From assembly GCF_000003605.2 (NCBI RefSeq), contig NW_003132853.1, positions 219,831 to 269,139 of the forward strand: a stretch of DNA of 49,309 bases. Reading direction: 5' to 3'. Shown one piece after another: positions 26,801-37,442 of this stretch. The stretch's first letter is position 1, and the number at the start of each line of letters is the position of its first letter. The notes below the pieces were generated by a model that was not told the origin of the DNA, searched no databases, and saw only the letters and a program-made list of their open reading frames with translations. A program made the position numbers and the translations under genes. The stretch is from Saccoglossus kowalevskii (lineage: Eukaryota; Hemichordata; Enteropneusta; Harrimaniidae).

Positions 26801-27490
26801 ATTTTTTCCCTGACAATTAATTAAACTATTTTGATGTTTTGAGCAATTTCACTGGGTTTTAAGTTCAAGAGATTGACAGGAAAATAATGAGTTAGATGGT
26901 TATTTTCCAAGCTCACGAGGATTTAATTCAGCGTATTTCGATTTTCAATGAAGACAGCGATATTAAAAACTAGCAAATAGAGCATTTACAGTATTCGAAC
27001 CAACATTAACAAAAATTATATAGAATAGTATGCAACATATTTGACTATGAATTTGGAGGGAAAGATTATATGACGTTTAAAGAGAAAACGTTTATTTATT
27101 ACATAGGCCATCAGAAATGAAATTTACATCTTTCGGATCTCTCGGGTATTATGCTGGCCATTGTTCAAATGTAAATTAAAAACACCACAAATGCCGCGAA
27201 AAACTCCAAAAGATTCGATAATAAATTCAGTCGAAACGACGAGACAATCAATATAGGCGGCCCAAATGAAAGGCCTCGATCGAAACCCGCACTTTTCACA
27301 TATTTCACCCGGCAAGACTCGGGCTGCTTTTGGTAACTGAGAAAACAATACATTGACCGTTTTTGTGCCTTAAGTTGACCCCAAATTGCTGACACGACTG
27401 AGAGAAATCGACTGACTGATATAAATAAAACATTAATGGGTTAAATAAACAATTACTCAATGACAATAGTTCAATGTGTCAGGCACCGAA
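23894..27490. other. Mostly non-coding stretch
   Basis: Contains a short (AAT)n tract near 24535, a weak candidate exon on the minus strand (24578-24793), and A-runs near 26670-26690. Nothing else was recognised. Confidence 0.4.
24578..24793 (-). other. Weak candidate coding exon (71 codons)
   Basis: An ATG at 24793, with an in-frame TGA two codons upstream, opens a hydrophilic frame rich in Ser, Thr and Arg, with a SRRESLSSRD piece that looks like a basophilic kinase site. Local GC is higher than in the flanks. It ends at a TAA at 24578 and no strong donor was seen. It is on the same strand as the MTCL-like gene and could be an alternative exon of it or of a nested gene, or chance. Confidence 0.18.
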
Positions 27491-27842
27491 CACCTCAATG
27501 TGACGTGTATATGACGACATATTTACTTATGCTGTTAATTAACACCTACGGAGTTCGTTATATATGATTCCGTCTTGCACTGACGGGCTCTATTCAAAAG
27601 AATTGAGTCAGGAATATGGCGCAAATGACATATTACAACTCCCGCACGCATATTTTATCATCAAAACGCCTCAATGCCTGTGACGTGTATATGTCGGTTT
27701 GATTACGTTTGCTGTTAATTAAGACCTATGAAGTTTGTGATATACGAGTCATTTTTGTACAAGTGCAATTCAAAAGAAATCACGCGGGAATATGTTGCAG
27801 ACGACATATATAACTATCGCGTGAATATCCGATCAAAATCAG
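27491..27842. repeat. Diverged tandem duplication, about 180-bp period
   Basis: TGACGTGTATATG at 27501 and again at 27681 anchors two copies. Each continues with GCTGTTAATTAA, GACCTATGAAGTT-like, ATTCAAAAGAA and GGAATATG blocks in the same order. The copies differ at many positions, so the duplication is old. TGACGTG is CRE/ATF-like. Confidence 0.8.
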
Positions 27843-29944
27843 ACACAGCCACATAGGCCATATAAGCATATTATTTCAACACTCCTAATTTTGTCGGCTT
27901 GTTAATAAAGTCAATTTTCCGACTAACTTTTCTGCTATCTACCGATCATTTGAGTGCACTTTCAATGGCTTCAACTGTGGCTGTTTGGATCACGCGACAA
28001 TTAAATATTATTCTTACATCGCAATGCTATTGGGGCCTTGGGGAACCAATTCACCGGTAAGGCACGAACACTCCATTTGATAGCTTCCTGCAGGAGAGGG
28101 GAGCGATAAAACTATCAAACGTCGCTAAATGACAATACATTTTATAACGTGGCGAGAATAACATGTTATTATTAACGTCTGATTTTAGTATGAAAGGAGG
28201 CGGAATCGTGACTTGTAGAATATGGAAGTCATGTTTACGTTTACAGTTTACCCACAATGCAATGTATTTTGTTCATGTAATATTTAGATGTAACATCCTT
28301 ATTACACGAGATTCCACAATGTAAATTTGGTTCGCTATTTCTTAAGCCAAATAACAACTTTGAACTTTAGCTCCGTACTATTAACAAACTTCAATTGAAA
28401 ATTTGATTTTGTGCATTTGTTGTTACATTTGCTTCAGCTAACATTTGAAGGCGATGCAGGGATACTATTTATAAATAATTATAAAAATCAAATTTATCAG
28501 ATTTCAAACATCACATTAATATTTCATAATGAGGCCCTTGATGCACACTAGGTTATATGAGAGAACCATGTCCAACGCAGCTCTAGTTCACAAAGCACCG
28601 ATCAATGCGCTATAACGGCGACGTATAAAGCACTGCTTTCTGGCTGACTGGAGATAAGTTTGGTCTTTCAATGCCACAACAAAAAGAACACCATGTTCTC
28701 ATTGATATCTACTGACGGGTGAGTTATTGACAGATTGTCACAATCACGTACGACCAACAAACTCTAAGCATTAGAACTATTAACCCAGTTAGGCCAAGGT
28801 GAACACATGCCTTTCACCCTCACCGTTTTGTCCATATGCATTTCAGCCCAGCACTTTCACATTCAATATCATCTCCATATCACACTACTATTCAACTCCC
28901 AACAGATAACAATATAATTTGAAATCAGGGATGTCTTGCACACACATCCAATGAGTCCTGCACATAGTATTGAAAACAATTGAGTTCATTGCGTGACCTT
29001 TTATACATTGATGACAGTTCTAATTAACCTGTATTCAGGGTAGGCAAATCACTATTAAATAAGCCCGACCAAAGAGTCACGTGGTTACAACCTCCGGTGC
29101 ACACGACAAACATTCGGAACACGAATACATTTAACGCAACAAGTCATGGCGTACAGAACAAACAGAATAATATTAAAGTTACATAAAAATTAATAAAATT
29201 AAACAAATCATTGGCAGAAACATTCAAACTGTCACTGGTTTAAACATATAATAATATTATTGTTGTTAATACTATTTTGAGTTTATTTAACTCGTATTCA
29301 TTGGATCCATACAGATTCTATATTAATGAAAACATTCTGCTTTTTATCTTTTGAACAAGTTTGAACGGGAAATCGTTCGAAGAGATTACACCGATATCTA
29401 TGTTAAATAAATGTCGTCTGCCAGCACATCCGGTAACAAAGAGAAGATAAAAATCAGCTGAAATAATACGTTCACATATTCTAAAGAAATTCGTAAACAA
29501 GCATTCTTCAATCGTGATTTGCTCACGCGTTTGTTTCCACTGACAAACGTATAGAAAACCACGATGTCCTGGGAGTTAATATAACTGTAATAACGACTAG
29601 TAGTCCTGTCAGAATCCGGGTCAAAATGTCAACATTCATTGCCTGGGTTTGAAGTAAGGTGTACGCACACACGTGTGACCTCTATTTTTATCTTTCACTG
29701 TAGTTGACAGATACGGCAAGGGGCGCAAATTTATGACCGCAGCACGTGATAACGGTGAAGAACAGTGTAAGGACACAGTACAGACATCAATAAGACCATA
29801 TACACTAAGATAACAGTGCGTTTTAACCCCAGATTCATGTATTTATTTTACCAAAACGCTATTTGGGGGAAACCCGACATCATGCCAAGGCAAAGGGTAT
29901 TTTTGGAGCAATGATCAAACAACCCTAATGATGTACATCTGAAC
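27843..29944. other. Non-coding stretch
   Basis: No supported gene on either strand. CACGTG sites occur at 29078, 29670 and 29743. Confidence 0.4.
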
Positions 29945-30058
29945 TTTGCGATATAAATTAAATCGCGATTTGCGATATAAATTAAATCGCGATTTGCGAT
30001 ATAAATTAAATCGCGATTTGCGATATAAATTAAATCGCGATTTGCGATATAAATTAAT
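29945..30058. repeat. 24-bp tandem array with a perfect 12-bp palindrome at each junction
   Basis: Four full copies of TTTGCGATATAAATTAAATC plus GCGA and a partial fifth. Each junction forms AAATCGCGATTT (29960-29971, 29984-29995, 30008-30019, 30032-30043). The copies are identical by eye. Confidence 0.97.
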
Positions 30059-30893
30059 ATGGCTGTCATATCAATAACCGGACCGTTTTGATGGATGGAC
30101 AGCGATTAATATAAATAGTGAAACCATCAAACATAACATGCAACTATCAATAATTTTGTCACGATTTATTATTACTTATTATCGCGATTATTTGAAAACT
30201 ATTTCAATAATGTTTCACATAAGACAGGACAACGCGAGCCGCCGTTTTGCTTCATGTCATTTAAAGGTTAGAACACAATTTATCTTTAAGTTATTTGCGG
30301 TTTATGGAAATAAATTATACGGAACATCAATAAGTACGTTGAACTGTCAGTTTGTAGGCTCACTAAAATGGGTTGTTCTTGGGTTCTGAAAACTACTGAC
30401 AGCATAAAGGTAACTGCTCAGGCGCATGACGTTGCATCTTTAAACGACGGCAAAATTTACCAAAGATACCACATTATTGTATATAATAAAACCGTTTTGA
30501 CATCATTACTTGAAACCAGCCACCTTAGATTTATTAATAAATGCATGCACCCCTGCGTTTGTCTTGCAGGAATTCCACTCGTTAATATCAGGTCAGAAAA
30601 CAAACTCACGCATAAATAAATATTCTCCAACACTCAAGTGGGTCAAAATAAATACAAGAGGTCCCAGGAAGGAATTTCTTTACGAGAGGTACACAAAGGT
30701 CAGCATAGGAGTCGCTCAGCTGTTTTGAGTAAACTTTGCACTTCCATGTAAAGTATGACAAGTACGTATGTGAAGCAATTATAAATGTAATATGTCATTC
30801 TATTAGGACAATGCATTAAATATATTGATTTTAAAAAACACAAAAAACCTGAAATAAATAATGCGATTACTACACCAATTAGTAATTATAATT
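30059..30893. other. Intron sequence adjoining the MTCL-like exon 1
   Basis: AT-rich, with no recognised structure. Frames of about 70-80 codons on the plus strand here are of chance length and carry no family features. Confidence 0.4.
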
Positions 30894-30895
30894 AC
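30894..30895 (-). other. Splice donor of the MTCL-like exon 1
   Basis: On the minus strand the frame reads AAA ATC GAG and then GTAATTATA. Family similarity stops exactly here: the next 30 codons are hydrophobic, unlike the family, and run into a stop. The exon ends in phase 0. Confidence 0.8.
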
Positions 30896-32773
30896 CTCGA
30901 TTTTTACTTTCTCGGCTTCACGTTTTAATTCTTTCCTCTGATTTTCCGAATCCACTAATTTCCGGCGTAGTAACTGATTCTCTTCTTCGATTCTCCCACG
31001 CTTCTCGTCCAAATTTTCTAATTCCATATGCAAGCGCACGGACACATCCTTCGCTACTTTTAACTGCGAGTAAAGATCCTGGTTTCCACCATTCCCTTCT
31101 TGAAACCTAGTGCCACCGCACGATAATGAGTGTAATTTCTCTTCCAGTAATTTTCTCTCTGATTCCAAATCTTCAATTTTTCTTTCCGATTTGCGCAGAC
31201 GATATTGCATTACGCGGCAGTTTTTAGATGCAGCTTCAAGTTGCTTTTGCAATTCACGAAATTCTTCGTTGTCACCCTCCCTAAAAGTGTCACGTGCTTC
31301 ATCTATTTCAACGCGAAGTTCTTCTATTTCTGCCTCCAAGCATATATTTCTCTCTTTCAAACTTTGCCTGGCTTCCTCTGACTCTGCTAAACGATTCTGT
31401 GCGTCAATTAAAGACTTGTAAGGATCTTGGTCTTTGAGGGAAACAGGCAGTTGCAATGATCTTAGTTTTTGGTTTTCTTGGACAAGATCTTCAGCTTGTT
31501 TTCCCATGTCTTCCACTTGATGGTGTAGCTTCTTGACAAGATCCTTCAACTCCTCCACTTCAGCCCTGTTGATGCCCTTAAATTCATCACCGAATGCCTG
31601 AGATGCGTCGCCATTCTCATTGGGTTCCGCATGAGATAGCTTCGTTTGTGCTGCTTGCTGAGTTGGACATTGTGCACTTCGGCTCGATAAATCCTTTTCG
31701 CACTCTTTGCTAACATTTTTGGCAGTATTATCCGCACCCTTTGCAGTCGGGGTAGGCACCGTTGACACCGACACAGATTTCTTATTCCCTTTTTGTACGA
31801 CACACGTTGAAGCAGCGGCAGCAGGCTTCTGTTGTGCGTGTTTCCTAACAGGGTCACTGCTAGACTTGGTCGATGCAGTGTTGACGTTTCCAACGACTTC
31901 GGCCATCTCTACGTTATCGGTTTTAACACCACAGACACCGGTCGACAATCCCTGACTATTATCGTATATTATCCCTCTTGCTGCATTGGTAGCACACTCC
32001 TCCTCTATGTACAAGCCTTCTTCCGCGCCAAGGCTTCGACTTCGCACGCGTGCTTGGTGCGGTTCTAGTTCCTCGATGTACCCAGCCTCCTTCTGGATGA
32101 ATAATGAATCAAGTGACTTATTAACATTCGCCGATTCGACCAATGAGCTCATACATTGAAACTCATTAGCTTCATGCGCCCCGTCCAACGAATGTTTTCT
32201 CTTATCGCGACTGTCAAGCAAAAGCGACGACAAGTCCTCGTAGGTGCTGTACCTCGAGGAGTCTCCAAAAAAATCTAAAGCATCATCGACTTCGAATCCT
32301 TCAAGAGAAAACTCATCGTCGGGGCTCGGGTGAAGTCGTTCGTCGTAATCTATTCGGCTCTCAGCACTCCAGGCGTCATGTTTCGAATTCTCTGAATAGC
32401 TATCTGGTGTCAATGACTCCAATAGCCTGGACTCGTCCCGTATTGACGGAAAAAGAAGAATCGATGACCCCGACGCAGTATTAATGTCATCTAAAAATGG
32501 CGGTGACTCCGTGAGCACTATCTTTGTTGACGCCGAGTGGTTTTCACTGTACTCTATATATTCATCCACGTTGTGATGTAAAACAGACCTGCTCGTATCT
32601 GACCCATATACACGCGTCTCTTCATCAATGGAAGACAGAGTCATGCCAGAAAAAGTCGATATTGTGTATTCGTACGAGGGATGCTCGTCTCGCTCGCGAA
32701 AACACGAACGACATCTGGTGCTCCCCCAGGAATCCGGCTGGAACGTTTTACACTCCTCTTTGCGGGTCCCCAT
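30896..32773 (-). CDS. MTCL: MTCL/SOGA-family microtubule-crosslinking coiled-coil protein, first coding exon (N-terminal 626 residues)
   Basis: Seen: an open frame of 626 codons that ends exactly at a GAG|GTAATT splice donor in phase 0. The start is the ATG at 32773. The GTG just before it is not a eukaryotic start, and an in-frame TGA lies about four codons further upstream. Residues 8-31 form C-x12-C-x2-C-x6-H (C8, C21, C24, H31). Residues 33-400 are acidic, Ser-rich and low in complexity. Residues 402-626 are heptad-rich coiled coil containing NCRVMQYRLRKSER (about 518-531) and AKDVSVRLHMELEN (about 574-587). Known: these two blocks are hallmarks of the MTCL1/SOGA1/SOGA3 family, whose members bundle or stabilise microtubules and act at the Golgi and cortex. 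Inferred: the rest of the coiled coil and the C-terminal microtubule-binding part lie on exons to the left, not identified here. Family assignment is firm; which vertebrate paralogue it matches is not resolved. Confidence 0.87.
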
Positions 32774-32892
32774 CACATAGGGATATCATACAATAGTCGG
32801 TCGTATTACCGCTTGCATGCGACGACCTTCACGTCGGCGGATGGTATTCGAAAACGTAATGAAATTTGCCCCGTAATATTATCCCCTATGCC

Positions 32893-32898
32893 ATATAT
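32893..32898 (-). promoter_or_regulatory. Possible TATA element upstream of the MTCL-like gene
   Basis: TATATA on the minus strand lies about 120 bases upstream of the chosen ATG, which would allow a 5' UTR of roughly 90 bases. Such strings are common in this AT-rich sequence, so position is the only support. Confidence 0.2.
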
Positions 32899-34400
32899 AG
32901 GAAACCAGCCGTTAGATATGTGTACAGCTATCGGTGATCGCAACACGTAGCGTGGATAGACGGGTATACGGTTACCAGTTAACAAAACGCGAGGCCTCTC
33001 ATTTCATAGAATATTGCAATTGTAATATGTTATCTATTAAGGGGCCCTGTTGAAGGGATTTTCAAAATTAGATGCACACACGCTTTCGTTTTAAACACCT
33101 TCACTGGTGTCAACACCGAATGCACGTAACGCATAGGCGAGTTTTTTTTCCATTTATTGTCTCTCCTTTTATCACATCGAGATCTCCCTCGCTCAATAAA
33201 TGTCCAGTACAATATACTGCAGCCGAGTACAAAAATATGTCGCGCGAGAAATACTGAATTTGAATACTATTAATATTAATGACAATGTCATATCTCGTGT
33301 GTGTTTGGTGACAAAAGATAACAGCGTGGTTAGCCAACCGTGCAACCTTTAATAACGTTATTATAATTAACCCCAATGATGTGATGTGGAATATAAACAA
33401 AGATAAGTCCCAAGATGCAAAAAAAAACCGTCAAGTATTTTTGTACTGGAAAATAAAATTATTTCAGAAAAAGAACTGCATTTTCAACTGATATGAAATA
33501 TACTTATTTTGTTAAATAAATTGTACTTTTTCAGTTTCGATCGACCAAAATGCTCAATTAAGAATGGTTACTAAAAGTAGTAACCGTGAATAAAGTAACT
33601 ACAAAAGAGTTGAAAACAATACAATTGAAAACAATACAATTAAATTTTCGTTGAATAAATAGTTAACATATGCAGCGTGAACAACTAATTCCGCGTGGTT
33701 TATTACGTTATTGGGGAAAGAACGTGACTGTTCGTCGTTGAATATGCGATTAGAAAAAAAAACGGGAAGACAAAATAATTGAATAAGTAAATAATACACA
33801 CGGCAGTGTAAATATAGTAATCCAGTATGAATTTTCTGATTTATTCAGATGAGAATGTGGATGCCTACGTGTACAAATAACGCGAGAACAATACAATTGT
33901 GACGTGAATTGAAAGCACATAGTGTGTGTCGCTTTTGTTTTGGATATCGCATTACGACGCGCTGACAGCCACCAAGGTTGGCAGCGATTCATATTCAGAG
34001 TGAAATGTAGGTCAGTGTCAAGGTAATCCTACCTATTAGAGTATTATGTTCTAGAGTCTGAGGTATTGTAAAGCGGGGGTGTCGTCACCTGCTGTTGATC
34101 ATTTGGGTGAGGAATAGAAACGAGACCCCTTAAAATTAACGTCTATTGATGGGGAGATGGTACAAAAACAGAGAAAATATTGTTTTCATTAGATTTAAGT
34201 TAGAATTATCCAGGATGAGATTGGTGAAATTGTTGTTTGCTTCCGTTTTGCTTATTTCTGTCATTTTATCTGTAAAATATTTCTTTGCTTTCTCAAAATC
34301 TCGAGTCCCCTAGGTTTCTAGTGATCAAAATAGGATTTATGCTCATTGTTGTAATAACGTTTGCACAGAAATATAAAACATTAACCAATTACCAATATTT

Positions 34401-34462
34401 CAACAACAACAACAACAACAACAATAATAATAATAACAAAAAAAAAACAACAACAACAACAA
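34401..34462. repeat. Compound (CAA)n/(TAA)n microsatellite
   Basis: CAACAACAAC passes into AATAATAAT, then an A-run, then ACAACAACAAC again. Confidence 0.9.
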
Positions 34463-34844
34463 CAGATTTCCGGTCACTTTTTGTAATTTGAAATCGGTCA
34501 TTCTGGGAGCTGAACTATTAAACACTTTGTAGACTGCAACAACAAACACGATCAGTATGTCAGACGCTCGCATTATTTATTTGGCGCCGTCATCTTGACG
34601 TTTCTGCCAATACCGAGCATAACATTGGCGTCAAATACAATTACAGTAAACGAATTTGCAATAAAATCTAATAACACATTTAATTAAAACTCTCAATTAT
34701 AAATCACACACTGATTTGCCCTGTTGTTGATTAATTCTACAATGATCAATATTTTATATGAATAGTTAAAAAGTACTACTCGCCACGACACGTGACACGT
34801 GATCAATAGATATATTACATTAAAAAAAGAAGAGGTGTATATAG

Positions 34845-34908
34845 ACTTAAAGCAAAGACAATAGTCTTTCTAATGTCTTTGTCTCTTTCTAATGTCTTTG
34901 CTTAAAGT
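34845..34908. other. Hairpin with 20-bp arms and an internal 17-bp direct repeat
   Basis: ACTTAAAGCAAAGACAATAG (34845-34864) pairs with 34889-34908 at 18 of 20 positions, around a 24-base loop. TCTTTCTAATGTCTTTG also occurs twice in a row (34865-34881 and 34884-34900), so the hairpin probably arose by local copying. Confidence 0.7.
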
Positions 34909-35594
34909 AGGCCAATACATACCGTTAACATTGAAAACGTAAAATCAGGTATTTAATGGTGATAAATACCAGCTGCTAATGTCAATATCATGATTGTCGC
35001 ATCAAAGGCATTCATTAATACAATCAGTGTGTTTGAAGCGTCGTGTTGTGCGCGTTCGAATTTCGTGTATATTACACGTGTTGTGTATGTCGCATGGGAC
35101 CCACACGAAACGAAAAGCGACGACTATGATGCATTAAATACACTTACTTGGAGTCGACCAGTTTTATCTGTAACCCGAAAAAGGTAAAAAAAAATGTCTT
35201 TTGCCATCCGCGTGTTTCTTTTTTAGAAAGTGGAAACTACGAATAAATAAATGCATGAACTGCGTTCAGAGGTTTGTTAGACAAAGTGTTCTTTATATTA
35301 ACTCTCTGTTCAATGCCATTTGAAGTGGTGCTGATGTTTTGTTTATACTGTACGAGGCCCGCCTCTTACGATGACGACTGAAAGACTGCCACATACTCTT
35401 TCCGTTGAATGATACTTCAGGCAGGGGAAGTAGTAGATTTAAGGGAAAATCAAATCTCGCTTGAAACTAAGTGAAACAAATTATTGTTCACACTCACTGT
35501 AAGTTTGTTCTATACTCTTCCATTTCTAACACCTTTTCATACTCGTTGCTGTACAAATGTATGGCATAAATACGACTGAATAATGAGTTTATTA

Positions 35595-36171
<577 letters not shown>

Positions 36172-37045
36172 TAATTATTCACAATGAAGCTGTACTAATT
36201 ATCATTTTAATTACGTAAATTGTTAGAATGTATTCATCTTTTCATTATTAGAATGAGTTATTGAACTTCTTTTAATGAGTGCTTGGTACAAAAAGCAAAC
36301 CAGCGTGATGTCATTGCCTATTGTTCTTCGTAATTAGAAATACCAATATGAGATCATTGTATATGTGTGTTTTTGCTGTTGACAACTACCTCCTACGTGA
36401 TATCAACGATACGATTCCCTTTAAGCTTTTTTTTGTATTTTCAAGGGCAATATATGAGTCCCATGTAAATAACTTTACGATAGACGGAGGTGCATAAACA
36501 TTTTAGCGCGCGTTATTATCCTAGCGTCAATCTTACCTTAATATTTTTCGATCCAATTACCCCCGTAAATTTGAAAAATGTGCTCAGTCCAACCACGTGC
36601 TGCGGGCTTGTTACCGTAGTCAGGACAACGACAACCATCATGGTTAATGTGTTGATTTCTCTTATTTTTAACCCTAGTGGGTACACTTGTCTGGAATAAA
36701 CCACGCAACTTGATAAACATGGCTATACCGGCTTCTTTTTATAATTCTAATTTTATTTGCATGTGAAACAACGGCAAGTTACTCATTAATAATTAAATCC
36801 AACAGACGACACCTCTCCTTCTCCGGCGCCTTTGATGAGAATCAACGGCAATGTCATTGTAAAATTGTGAGTCTATAATGTGGCCGAGTTTTCCTTGGCG
36901 GCGCTCTTATTGCGAATCAATTATAGGAGAATCCATTGATTTTACTCAACGGGGCCTCAGTCATGAGGGAAATATTATACATTTTCATTATGTCGTTCAC
37001 GTGTATTTGATAATCATAATATATAGATTCAAAGACATTCCATCG

Positions 37046-37055
37046 GTCACGTGAC
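37046..37055. promoter_or_regulatory. Perfect CLEAR/E-box palindrome GTCACGTGAC
   Basis: Second perfect copy, within a cluster of five CACGTG sites between 36594 and 37500. Confidence 0.35.
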
Positions 37056-37414
37056 GCACTTTAATGTCCACAATAATGTTGATTGTGATTTGCCATTCCA
37101 CGCACTGCGCCGCACGAAGCTCGGCCTCATTACAGGCAATAGTCCCGGGCAATAGTCCCAAAAATAACACACCATAACTAGATTCTGTGAAGTTGCTCAA
37201 TTTTACGTTGTTACACTAAAACGAGGGAAACATGTCAATTAACAAGTCAGACACTACGTTTCGACGAAGAAAAATTGGCCTGCATCGGCTTTATTTTAAA
37301 ATGAAACTTTGAGTGATTGACAAGTGATATGTTTACAAAACATATATAAAAAGTATTGAAAATGTGATAAATAATGAAGAAATATTATACCGAAAACAGC
37401 TAACTTTGATAGAG

Positions 37415-37442
37415 CCACAGTCCCTCTATAGATGGACTGTGG
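37415..37442. other. Perfect 9-bp stem hairpin
   Basis: CCACAGTCC (37415-37423), a 10-base loop, then GGACTGTGG (37434-37442). CTAA follows five bases later, which recalls a Helitron end, but the spacing is short and no other Helitron sign is present. Confidence 0.5.

Larger units (their letters stand above)
1..30893 (-). other. Probable part of the very long intron 1 of the MTCL-like gene
   Basis: This region lies downstream, on the minus strand, of the exon-1 donor, and no further family-like coding piece was recognised in it. It is full of repeats and has no open frame beyond chance length (best about 118 codons). Inference only: an unrelated nested gene with short exons could hide here, and the next MTCL exon could lie within it or left of the window. 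Confidence 0.5.

Noticed and set aside
31110-32796. Plus-strand open frames within 31.1-32.8 kb
   Set aside because: Shadows of the MTCL-like coding exon on the opposite strand.
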